DNA of 6,805 nt from an uncultured Fibrobacterota bacterium (GTDB lineage: Bacteria; Fibrobacterota; Chitinivibrionia; Chitinivibrionales; Chitinispirillaceae), in contig CAISVC010000167.1 in the NCBI GenBank assembly GCA_903888815.1, positions 1-6,805 of the forward strand, in the 5' to 3' direction. The position numbers and the translations under genes were made by a program. Under the pieces are notes generated by a model. It saw only the letters and a list, made by a program, of their open reading frames with translations. It was not told the DNA's origin and did no database searches. Shown here one piece after another: positions 1 through 5,928 of this stretch (positions are counted from its first letter, which is position 1; each line of letters opens with the position of its first letter).

Positions 1-356
1 CGCTCCATCAGATACCGTTCAACAGGATTGACGTCCGATTCAAATACCCTTACAGCTTTTTCGCGCAGGCTCCGGCCGCTTTCAAGAAATGCGTTATAGG
101 TCGAGAAATAGAGGCAGTCAACCGCTGAACCGCCGGTCATGGTTTTGAGCGGAAGTTCTTTCCGCTCCGAAGCGCCGCCCGTTGCTTCCGGCGGCGTTGT
201 GTGCGGAATAAAAAAAAGCAGCCGGAAAGTGTCGATAGTGATTTTTGCCGGGATCCGTTCGCCGGTGACGGCATACAGGGTGATCTCAAAACGGCCGTTC
301 CTGTCGCGGCAGTTATAGTTGAGCAGGAAGCAGGTCTGCACTGTTTTAGAGGGCAT
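1..356 (-). CDS. polB: DNA polymerase II (family B), N-terminal part, cut by the window edge
   Basis: The reverse strand is open from an ATG at 356 to the window edge, giving about 118 residues. Two stretches recall the N-terminus of E. coli Pol II: a start with LLNYNCRDRNGRFEI (compare ILTRHWRDTPQGTEV) followed by LLFFIP, and near the edge VFESDVNPVERYLMER (compare VYEADVRPPERYLMER). This is the N-terminal domain; the exonuclease and polymerase domains lie outside the window. Pol II is a proofreading replicative-repair polymerase, in E. coli SOS-induced and used in restart and bypass at DNA damage. The start is uncertain: an in-frame ATG at 362 adds only two residues and another at 410 adds 18, and none has a good Shine-Dalgarno. 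I chose 356 because it best matches the length of the E. coli N-terminus. Run of eight T at 210-217 (on the coding strand) keeps frame. The gene is divergent from the 116-residue gene at 492. Confidence 0.88.
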   Translation of the reverse strand, partial: MPSKTVQTCFLLNYNCRDRNGRFEITLYAVTGERIPAKITIDTFRLLFFIPHTTPPEATGGASERKELPLKTMTGGSAVDCLYFSTYNAFLESGRSLREKAVRVFESDVNPVERYLME

Positions 357-357
357 T

Positions 358-378
358 TGCATATAGAAAATATATGCA
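358..378. repeat. Perfect palindrome TGCATATA-N5-TATATGCA at the polB start
   Basis: Two 8-bp arms (358-365 and 371-378) are exact reverse complements around a GAAAA spacer. The palindrome covers the alternative polB ATG at 362-360 and ends next to the ATG at 356-354. As DNA it could be a dimeric repressor operator. As polB mRNA it would form a hairpin with a UUUUC loop that buries or abuts the start codon. E. coli polB is under LexA control, but this sequence is not the gammaproteobacterial LexA box (CTGT-N8-ACAG). The palindrome is seen directly; its role is inferred. Confidence 0.5.
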
Positions 379-478
379 GAAATACAACGTAGCACGGTAA
401 TCGACAGCATATCCGTATTTTAATCGTCGAGATGTATTATTTTCATACCCACAATAACAAAGGCTATACCTTCTCATG

Positions 479-485
479 AAAGGAG
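479..485 (+). promoter_or_regulatory. Shine-Dalgarno AAAGGAG of the 116-residue gene
   Basis: AAAGGAG lies 6 nt before the ATG at 492 and fixes that start over the in-frame ATG at 501. The site is the loop of a small inverted repeat, CATGA (475-479) with TCATG (490-494), whose second arm contains the start codon. The 5-bp stem is weak and may be chance. Confidence 0.75.
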
Positions 486-491
486 CTTGTC

Positions 492-842
492 ATGGATACC
501 ATGTGGGAAAAGTTTAAAAAGGGCTTGAAAGAGGGCGCCGCGTATTCAATGGAGAAAATCGAGGAGTATTCAAAGATCGGAAAGCTCAAGGTCGAAGAAA
601 TCGCGGCCAGGCGCAAAATCACCCGTAATTTTATTGACATCGGCGAACGGACATTCGACCTCATTGAGACCGGCAAGGGCGCGCAGGTTGAAAAAGATCT
701 GGCGATAAAGACGTCGATGGAGAATATCAAGGCGTTGCGGCAGGAAATCACCGAAATTGACCGGAAAATCAGGGAGATACAGGAAGCTTCCAAAAAGGCG
801 AGAAACGGAACCGGGGAGGACGAGGAGATAAACGGGATCTGA
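492..842 (+). CDS. Small charged alpha-helical protein of unknown function
   Basis: The gene encodes 116 residues starting at a well-placed ATG. I do not recognise it as a named family. It has no signal peptide or membrane segment, so it is probably cytoplasmic. It begins with an amphipathic basic segment (WEKFKKGLKEG, residues 5-15). Two helix-prone stretches rich in Lys, Glu, Arg and Ile follow (about 16-60 and 64-104), the second with coiled-coil-like spacing (IKALRQEITEIDRKIREI, residues 79-96). A Gly/Asp/Glu-rich tail ends the protein. There are no cysteines, so no zinc site. Codon use looks like its neighbours. It lies 67 nt before the M23 peptidase gene on the same strand, which allows but does not prove a shared envelope role. 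It could be a small adaptor or scaffold protein; this is a guess. That it is a real gene is supported by the strong ribosome binding site and protein-like composition. Confidence 0.78.
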   Translation: MDTMWEKFKKGLKEGAAYSMEKIEEYSKIGKLKVEEIAARRKITRNFIDIGERTFDLIETGKGAQVEKDLAIKTSMENIKALRQEITEIDRKIREIQEASKKARNGTGEDEEINGI

Positions 843-858
843 GCGTCTCAGCCGTTTT
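830..858 (+). terminator. Possible weak terminator or attenuator hairpin over the stop codon
   Basis: CTGAG (839-843) pairs with CTCAG (847-851) around a CGT loop. Beyond a three-base bulge (GAT, 836-838), AAACGG (830-835) pairs with CCGTTT (852-857), giving an 11-bp bulged stem that contains the TGA stop of the 116-residue gene. The T-run after it is short and interrupted (TTTTCTT from 855, the first three bases paired). It may terminate part of the transcripts before the M23 gene or stabilise the upstream message. Confidence 0.35.
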
Positions 859-865
859 CTTGCCG

Positions 866-897
866 GCCCGGACGTGCCGCGCAGGCGACATCCGGGC
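866..897 (+). repeat. Inverted repeat GCCCGGA-N18-TCCGGGC upstream of the M23 gene
   Basis: Seven-base GC-rich arms (866-872 and 891-897) are exact reverse complements. The 18-nt loop can pair further (GCC 876-878 with GGC 884-886). No T-run follows, so it is not a classical intrinsic terminator. It lies just before the candidate M23 starts at 898 and 910, and could limit ribosome access or protect an mRNA end. Confidence 0.4.
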
Positions 898-909
898 ATG
901 CGGCCGTCT

Positions 910-1776
910 ATGAAGAACAAATCCATTCTGATCACTTCGCACAAGGGGAAGCCGGTACGGTCGGTTAAAGTAAATTTTTTGAGGGTCTTTTTTTTGGTGC
1001 TGTTTCTGCTGTTCGGTTTTGCCGCCTATTTCATTCCTTCCGGCATATTCAAACTCAAAACGACCGAGCAGCAGCAGAAAAATGAGCTCGGTTCGCAGAA
1101 TACCGTGCTCCACCAGCGGATTCAGTCCGCGCTGCAGGTGCTGGGCCATGTGAAGGAGCAGATCGGCGTTCTCGAGGCGAAAAAAGAACGGGTATCCGCA
1201 CTTACCGGCACAGGTACGGATGCGCGTTCCACGCGCAGCCAGGCCTCGTCTGCCGGATATGATTATACTGATAAAGAGACCCCGGCGCTGCTCGAACATA
1301 TCTGCCGTCAGGATTCGATATTCACCGCTTTTGCCAGCCGCAGCAAACCCGGCGGGAACCCCTTCGAGTATATGCCCGTCTGCAAACCTATCCCGGCGAG
1401 TACCCGGGTTTCCAAGTGCTTCGGCGAAACGAGCGATCCTTTTACCGGACAGCAGAAACCGCATTACGGCACCGACTTCGCCGCAGGCGCGGGCACGCCG
1501 GTGATCGCCACGGCATCGGGAATCGTCGTCCGCATCGAGAATGATAATTTGTGGGGCTGGCGGGTTATGATCGATCATGCGGGCGGCATCAGCACCATGT
1601 ACGCACACCTCGGGACCGTTACAACAGGCAGGGGGCACCGCGTGAAAAGGGGGGAAACGATCGGCACGGTCGGCACTTCGGGGCTTGCAACGGGTCCGCA
1701 TGTCCACTATGAGATCCGGCGGAATGGCAGGCAGGAGGATCCGGAAGAATATTTTTTCCCCGCACGTGTGCAGTAA
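910..1776 (+). CDS. Membrane-anchored M23 family metallopeptidase with coiled coil
   Basis: From the ATG at 910 the product has 288 residues. In order: a short basic cytoplasmic segment (1-22); one membrane helix (about 23-42, FFLVLFLLFGFAAYFIP); a Gln/Glu/Lys-rich probable coiled coil (about 49-97); a Ser/Thr/Gly linker; and a C-terminal M23 (LytM-like) peptidase domain (about 155-280). All catalytic parts are present: H185 and D189 in HYGTD, H233 in MYAHL, and H264 and H266 in GPHVHYEI. The zinc ligands are H185, D189 and H266, so the enzyme should be active, unlike the degenerate LytM activators such as EnvC. The family cuts peptide cross-links of peptidoglycan; the domain would face the periplasm. 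Starts at GTG 874 (12 extra residues) and ATG 898 (4 extra) are possible, as none has a clear ribosome site. I prefer 910 because basic residues then lead straight into the helix and upstream sequence forms a hairpin. The aminotransferase gene follows after 9 nt. Confidence 0.9.
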   Translation: MKNKSILITSHKGKPVRSVKVNFLRVFFLVLFLLFGFAAYFIPSGIFKLKTTEQQQKNELGSQNTVLHQRIQSALQVLGHVKEQIGVLEAKKERVSALTGTGTDARSTRSQASSAGYDYTDKETPALLEHICRQDSIFTAFASRSKPGGNPFEYMPVCKPIPASTRVSKCFGETSDPFTGQQKPHYGTDFAAGAGTPVIATASGIVVRIENDNLWGWRVMIDHAGGISTMYAHLGTVTTGRGHRVKRGETIGTVGTSGLATGPHVHYEIRRNGRQEDPEEYFFPARVQ

Positions 1777-1780
1777 GGAG
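1775..1780 (+). promoter_or_regulatory. Shine-Dalgarno AAGGAG overlapping the M23 stop codon
   Basis: AAGGAG starts inside the TAA stop of the M23 gene (1774-1776) and ends 5 nt before the ATG at 1786. It fixes the aminotransferase start and suggests the two genes share a transcript with coupled translation. Confidence 0.8.
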
Positions 1781-1785
1781 CATGT

Positions 1786-3087
1786 ATGTCGATCAATCCT
1801 CAGGCTGCGGAGCTTAACGAAGCGATACGGTCAGCGAATCCGTACGTTTTTGATCTGCTCTCCGGGCGGGGGCAGAAGATATTCTTCCCGAAAAAGGGAA
1901 TCCTTTCCCAATCAGCAGAGGCCAGAGGATCAACAATCAACGCCACGATCGGCACCGCGCTTGAGGACGACGGGTCTCCGATGGCGATTGCGTCGCTGCG
2001 GTCCCTGGTCAACCTGCCCGGCGCCGAATACTTCAACTACGCGCCGAGCCCTGGCCGGCCCGAGATACGCAGCATCTGGAAAGAGATGCTGGTGCGCAAG
2101 AACCCGATGCTCGCCGGCCGGCAGATAAGCCTTCCAGTGGTGACCAGCGCGCTTACGCACGGTCTTTCGATGGTTGGCTACCTTTTTGTCAACGAAGGCG
2201 ACGCGGTCATAACGCCGGACCTGTACTGGGAGAACTATGAACTGATTTTCGGCAACGCCTGCGGCGGCAGGATCGTCACATTCCCGATGTTTACAGATAA
2301 GAACAGCTTCAACGTGGCAGGGCTGGCGGCACGGTTGGCGGAGGGGAAGCCGGGCAAACGGATCGTGCTCATCAATTTCCCGAACAATCCTACGGGCTAT
2401 ACGGTAACGACAGGAGAGGCGGAGCAGATCCGCGATGCGCTGGTTTCGGCGGCAAACGCCGGAAACGATGTGCTTGTTATTGTCGATGACGCATACTTCG
2501 GGCTTGTGTTCGAAAATGGAATTCTGCAGGAATCGGTCTTCGGCCTGCTGGCAAACGCGCACGAGCGGATTCTTGCCGTCAAGCTCGATGGCCCGACCAA
2601 AGAGGACTATGTATGGGGTTTCCGCATCGGGTTCGTGACTTTCGGCACTGCCCGCAGCTCTGCCGGGCTTTATGGCGCCCTTGAAGCGAAGCTCGGCGGC
2701 GCGATCAGGGGCAGCATTTCGAACAGCTCGAACCTGGGCCAGGTCATGCTGCTTTCAGCCTATACAAACAAGAATTACGAAAAAGAGAAGAATGAAAAAC
2801 ACAGCGTCCTTAAACGGCGCTACGAAAAAATGCGCGACCTGTTTGCCGCGCATCCGGAATACAAGACGTTTTTCGCGCCGCTGCCGTTCAATTCCGGCTA
2901 CTTCATGTGCATCAGATTGGCGGGCGGCAACGCCGAGGCAGTGAGAAAGCTGTTGATTCAGAAATACTCCACCGGCGTCATCGCGCAGGGCGACGACCTC
3001 CTCCGCATCGCGTTTTCCTCAACGCCCTACGCCATGATAGAAAAGCTGCTGGATACTATTTATAAGGCGGCGAAAGAAATTAAATAA
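1786..3087 (+). CDS. PLP-dependent aminotransferase, class I/II (fold type I), substrate unknown
   Basis: The 433-residue product has the fold-type I aminotransferase signature. NFPNNPTGY (residues 197-205) carries N201 and P202, which contact the cofactor. DDAYFGL (from 234) gives D234, pairing with the pyridine nitrogen, and Y237. K272 in GPTKEDYVWGFRIG is the expected Schiff-base lysine, with R280 seven residues on as in the usual K-x5-G-x-R-x-G pattern. R407 in LLRIAFSS matches the arginine that binds the substrate carboxylate. The Ser-x-Ser-Lys context common in this class is replaced by G-P-T-K. N-terminal features (NATIGTALEDDGSPM, NYAPSPGRPEIR) look like a distinct subgroup seen in anaerobes such as clostridia and spirochaetes, as far as I recall, with no function I can name. 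It is cytoplasmic and probably transaminates an amino acid with a 2-oxo acid; aspartate or aromatic substrates are possible, not shown. It is cotranscribed with the M23 gene, and its stop lies 12 nt from that of the convergent typA. Confidence 0.9.
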   Translation: MSINPQAAELNEAIRSANPYVFDLLSGRGQKIFFPKKGILSQSAEARGSTINATIGTALEDDGSPMAIASLRSLVNLPGAEYFNYAPSPGRPEIRSIWKEMLVRKNPMLAGRQISLPVVTSALTHGLSMVGYLFVNEGDAVITPDLYWENYELIFGNACGGRIVTFPMFTDKNSFNVAGLAARLAEGKPGKRIVLINFPNNPTGYTVTTGEAEQIRDALVSAANAGNDVLVIVDDAYFGLVFENGILQESVFGLLANAHERILAVKLDGPTKEDYVWGFRIGFVTFGTARSSAGLYGALEAKLGGAIRGSISNSSNLGQVMLLSAYTNKNYEKEKNEKHSVLKRRYEKMRDLFAAHPEYKTFFAPLPFNSGYFMCIRLAGGNAEAVRKLLIQKYSTGVIAQGDDLLRIAFSSTPYAMIEKLLDTIYKAAKEIK

Positions 3088-3099
3088 AAAGCTGTGGAA

Positions 3100-4926
3100 T
3101 TATTCCGGATTCTTCTCTTTGTTCCTCAATGTCGCGCGCTTCCCTGCATCCAGCTCAAATTTACGAAGGCGAACATTTTTTGGGGTAATTTCGACCAGCT
3201 CGTCCTCTGCGATGAATTCGATGGACTGGTCGAGCGACAGCAGGCGCGGGGGCCGCAGCACGACCGTCGCTTCCGCGGTCGAACTGCGCATGTTCGTGAG
3301 TTTTTTCTCGCGCGCGATGTTGACGGGCATATCTTCGGTGCGGTTGCGCTCACCCACAATCATGCCGGCGTACACTTCGGTGCCGACCTCCACGATCAAC
3401 TCGCCGCGGTCCGCCATTCCGAGGCTGGCATAGGTCGTAACCCTGCCCGGCCGGTCGGCCACCATGGCGCCGCTTGTGCGCTGCGGGATCGGACCAAACC
3501 ACTCCGCATGTCCTTCGAAAAGAGTGTTCATGATACCGGCGCCATTTGTGTCGGTCAGGAACTGGCTGCGAAAACCGATAAGGCCCCGCGATGGAACAAG
3601 GAATTCCATGTTCACGCGGCCGTGGCCGTGGTTCTGCATGGAGGTCATCCTGCCTTTGCGCGCGGAAAGTTTTTCGGTAATGATGCCGACTCGCTCCTCC
3701 GGTATGTCAAGGAACACTTTTTCCACCGGCTCCATGACCTTTCCGCTCTCCTCACGCGTGATGACGCGCGGCCGCGATACCATGAATTCGCAGCCTTCCC
3801 GCCGCATGGTCTCAATAAGGATCGCCATCTGGAGCTCGCCGCGGCCGCACACTTCCCAGGCATCGGTGCGGTTGAGCATTTTTAGCTGCATGGAGACGTT
3901 GCCGAGCACCTCGCGGCGGAGGCGCTCGTGTAAATGGCGCGACGTCAGGAACGTCCCGTCCCTGCCGGCAAGGGGGCCGTTGTTTACATAGAATACCATG
4001 GAAACGGTCGGCTCGTCGATCTTAATCCGCGGCAGCGGCAGAGGGGCGTCGTCCGACGAGATCGTATCGCCTATCGCGACATTCTCAACACCGGCGACCG
4101 CGATGATGTCGCCGGCAACGAGCCGTTCAACCTGTTTCTTCTGCAGGCCGTGGAACGTGTAGCAGGCGTTGAATTTAACGCCGTGCGTGATGCCCTCTTT
4201 GCCGCACAGGCTGTAGGTCGTGTTCATTTCGAGCGTGCCGCTGGTAAGCCTGCCCACCGCCACCTGTCCTACATAAGAGTCGTAGCCGAGATTGGTCACG
4301 AGAAATTGCGGAATGTTCGTATCGCTCGCCACCGGGCCGGGGATCCGTTCAAGGATCGTTTCGAAGAGCGGCCCGAGGTCGGCAGACCCGTCGCCCGGCT
4401 TCCGGTGGGCCACGGCTTTTTTCGCATTGGTATAAAGGATCGGGAACTCGATCTGTTCTTCGGTGGCGTCAAGATCGATGAACAAGTCATAAACCTCGTT
4501 AATCACCGCTTCGATCCGCGCGTCGGGTCGGTCGATCTTGTTGATGACGAGGATGACCGGCAGTTTTTTCTCAAGCGCTTTTTTCAGGACGAACCGCGTC
4601 TGCGGCAGCGGACCCTCGCTTGCGTCAACAAGCAGGAGCGCGCCGTCAACGAGGTTCAGGCTGCGTTCCACTTCGCCGCCGAAATCGGCGTGTCCCGGCG
4701 TGTCGACGATGTTGATTTTTACCCCGTTGTGCCACACCGACGTGTTTTTCGCCATGATGGTGATGCCGCGCTCCCGTTCGAGGTCCATGGAATCCATGAC
4801 CCGTTCAACGACTACCTCGTTTTCCCGGAACGTCCCGCTCTGTCTGAGCATGCCGTCAATGAGCGTAGTTTTCCCATGGTCAACATGGGCGATAATGGCG
4901 ATGTTGCGGAATTCATTTTTTCTCAT
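3100..4926 (-). CDS. typA: Ribosome-associated translational GTPase TypA/BipA
   Basis: At 608 residues this is full length for TypA/BipA. The GTPase motifs are G1 HVDHGKTT (14-21), G2 ERGITI with T56, G3 DTPGH (75-79) and G4 NKID (129-132). G5, usually SAL or SAK, reads TNAKKA (N167-A168-K169). A beta-barrel domain, EF-G-like domains III and V (GRGELQMAILIETMRREG) and the TypA-specific C-terminal domain follow. REKKLTNMRSS (about 539-549) is the conserved C-terminal loop that reaches into the peptidyl transferase centre in ribosome structures. TypA binds the 70S ribosome in the factor site, aids 50S assembly, and is needed for growth in cold and some stresses. The ATG at 4926 gives the standard N-terminus (NEFRNIAIIAHVDHGK); its ribosome site is weak (GGGA, 10 nt away). 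The gene is last in a leftward group, 31 nt after srkA. Confidence 0.97.
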   Translation of the reverse strand: MRKNEFRNIAIIAHVDHGKTTLIDGMLRQSGTFRENEVVVERVMDSMDLERERGITIMAKNTSVWHNGVKINIVDTPGHADFGGEVERSLNLVDGALLLVDASEGPLPQTRFVLKKALEKKLPVILVINKIDRPDARIEAVINEVYDLFIDLDATEEQIEFPILYTNAKKAVAHRKPGDGSADLGPLFETILERIPGPVASDTNIPQFLVTNLGYDSYVGQVAVGRLTSGTLEMNTTYSLCGKEGITHGVKFNACYTFHGLQKKQVERLVAGDIIAVAGVENVAIGDTISSDDAPLPLPRIKIDEPTVSMVFYVNNGPLAGRDGTFLTSRHLHERLRREVLGNVSMQLKMLNRTDAWEVCGRGELQMAILIETMRREGCEFMVSRPRVITREESGKVMEPVEKVFLDIPEERVGIITEKLSARKGRMTSMQNHGHGRVNMEFLVPSRGLIGFRSQFLTDTNGAGIMNTLFEGHAEWFGPIPQRTSGAMVADRPGRVTTYASLGMADRGELIVEVGTEVYAGMIVGERNRTEDMPVNIAREKKLTNMRSSTAEATVVLRPPRLLSLDQSIEFIAEDELVEITPKNVRLRKFELDAGKRATLRNKEKNPE

Positions 4927-4957
4927 GACAGTATTTTCCCAAACAATTTTGAATTTA

Positions 4958-5917
4958 TTAAATTTGATTATCTATTATAAACCCCATCTGCTCCCGCAGG
5001 TCATTGATCTCGCGCTGCCAGAACCGGTCGTTGCCCCAGTCGGGAAAATTTTTCCTGAATTGCACGTCGTCGACCTGGCGGCTGCACCATGCAAGGAAGT
5101 AGATCATGCGCATGGCGCGCAGCGGCTCAATGCAGCGCAGGCTCGATCGCTCGAACCGCCGGAACCGCTCGTACCCTTCAAGAAAAAGGCCGGTTTCGCG
5201 TAACGACTTGCCGGCGCGATCCGGGAGCAGAAGCCACAGGTCCTGTACCGGCGGGCCCGATGCCATGTCGTCGAAGTCGATGAGGAGCAGGCCGCCGTCG
5301 AGCCGGTCAAGGATATTCCCCCGCTGACAGTCGCCGTGGATCCGGATACGTTCGAGGCCGTTCCACAGCGGTGCTGCGCAGTCGACAAGCTGCATGCAAA
5401 TGCTCCGGTAGTGCCCGCGGAACCGCTCGGGAATGACCGTTTCGCACAGGTGGTTGACATCGGCAAGCGTTGACACCGCAGGGTCGATCGTGATCCGGTG
5501 CGCAGATGGCCGTTTTCCGCCGCAGAGGTGGATGCGGGCCACGAGCGAACCGATCCGAACCCAGTCGGCGTCATCGTTGATTTCAAACTGGCGGCCGGAG
5601 CGCTTCGGGTACAGCGCGAACAGGACGCCATCGTGTTCCGAGAGCGTTGAACCGTTCATAAGGGTCAATGGCGGCACGACCGGGATCTCCGCTTCGCTGC
5701 AATCCGCAACAAATGAGTGTTCGTCCAGGATCGCGTCGCGGCTCCAGCGGCCGGGGCGGTAGAATTTCGCAATTATTTTTGTCCTGTCAACGGCGCGGAG
5801 TTCGTACACCCGGTTGATATAGCTCGGCAAAGCGATAACAAGACCGGTCAGGCGGAGACCGGTCGCGGTCTCCACCGAGGTTATAATCCGGTCCGGAGTG
5901 AATCGCTCGAACGACAT
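4958..5917 (-). CDS. srkA: Stress response serine/threonine kinase SrkA (YihE/RdoA family)
   Basis: From the ATG at 5917 the product is 319 residues, close to E. coli SrkA (about 328). It has the aminoglycoside-phosphotransferase-like kinase fold: K51 in IIAKFYRPGRW binds ATP, E66 in ILDEH pairs with it, HGDCQRGNIL (194-203) holds catalytic D196 and N201, and IDFDD (213-217) holds metal-binding D214. Family hallmarks are LPSYINRVYEL, GPPVQDLW, IEPLRAMRMIYFLAW and FRKNFPDW. SrkA is a cytoplasmic kinase that protects E. coli against stress-induced death, and is there cotranscribed with dsbA under Cpx control. The start at 5917 is set by AAAGG 6 nt upstream. A start at 6034 would be in frame, but the extra 39 residues overlap the helicase end and are not SrkA-like. 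Here the gene lies between rhlE and typA, with no dsbA in view. The target of this kinase cannot be read from sequence. Confidence 0.93.
   Translation of the reverse strand: MSFERFTPDRIITSVETATGLRLTGLVIALPSYINRVYELRAVDRTKIIAKFYRPGRWSRDAILDEHSFVADCSEAEIPVVPPLTLMNGSTLSEHDGVLFALYPKRSGRQFEINDDADWVRIGSLVARIHLCGGKRPSAHRITIDPAVSTLADVNHLCETVIPERFRGHYRSICMQLVDCAAPLWNGLERIRIHGDCQRGNILDRLDGGLLLIDFDDMASGPPVQDLWLLLPDRAGKSLRETGLFLEGYERFRRFERSSLRCIEPLRAMRMIYFLAWCSRQVDDVQFRKNFPDWGNDRFWQREINDLREQMGFIIDNQI
4974..5003 (-). promoter_or_regulatory. Possible internal promoter for typA
   Basis: On the reverse strand a perfect TATAAT (4979 down to 4974) lies inside the last codons of srkA, 47 nt before the typA ATG. 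Upstream, TGACCT (5003-4998) sits 18 nt away as a poor -35 (ATGACC at 19 nt is the alternative). Position and -10 quality suit a typA-specific promoter, but the -35 is weak and the area is AT-rich, so chance is possible. Confidence 0.3.
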
Positions 5918-5923
5918 CGCCGA

Positions 5924-5928
5924 CCTTT
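5924..5928 (-). promoter_or_regulatory. Shine-Dalgarno AAAGG of srkA, overlapping the helicase stop
   Basis: On the reverse strand AAAGG begins with the last base of the helicase TGA (5930-5928) and ends 6 nt before the srkA ATG at 5917. It decides the srkA start and indicates translational coupling between helicase and kinase. Confidence 0.75.

Larger units (their letters stand above)
357..491. promoter_or_regulatory. Divergent intergenic region between polB and the small gene
   Basis: This 135-nt spacer is clearly more AT-rich than the flanking genes and must hold the promoters of both divergent genes. Rightward, TATTAT (435-440) is a possible -10 but lacks a recognisable -35 at the right distance. 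Leftward, the reverse strand has TAAAAT at about 418-423, one mismatch from the -10 consensus, again with only a poor -35. I therefore assign no exact promoter. A palindrome sits at the polB end of this spacer and is listed separately. Confidence 0.4.

Noticed and set aside
210..217. Run of eight T on the polB coding strand as a frameshift site
   Set aside because: Reading straight through keeps the frame and matches Pol II on both sides (LLFFIP before and the DVNPVERYLMER segment after), so no frameshift is needed.
358..378. Calling the polB palindrome a LexA box
   Set aside because: It does not match the gammaproteobacterial CTGT-N8-ACAG, the Gram-positive GAAC-N4-GTTC or, as I recall it, the Fibrobacter-type box; kept only as an unassigned palindrome.
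874..909. A longer M23 protein from GTG 874
   Set aside because: No ribosome site is visible, the sequence forms a hairpin, and the extra residues add nothing M23-like. It cannot be fully excluded.
769..1707. A 312-codon open frame on the - strand
   Set aside because: It covers the complement of the M23 peptidase, where conserved catalytic motifs prove the + strand is coding; composition is Arg-rich shadow type.
3096..3106. GGAATTATTCC as a bidirectional terminator
   Set aside because: Only four or five A/T-rich pairs with a loop of one to three bases and no proper T-run follow; too weak to terminate.
3094..3885. A 263-codon open frame on the + strand
   Set aside because: It is antisense to the 3' half of typA, has no ribosome site worth noting and has a His/Arg-rich composition typical of a shadow frame.
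3934..4980. A 348-codon open frame on the + strand
   Set aside because: It lies wholly opposite typA, whose GTPase motifs are unmistakable; the open frame reflects the codon bias of the real gene, and its product resembles nothing I know.
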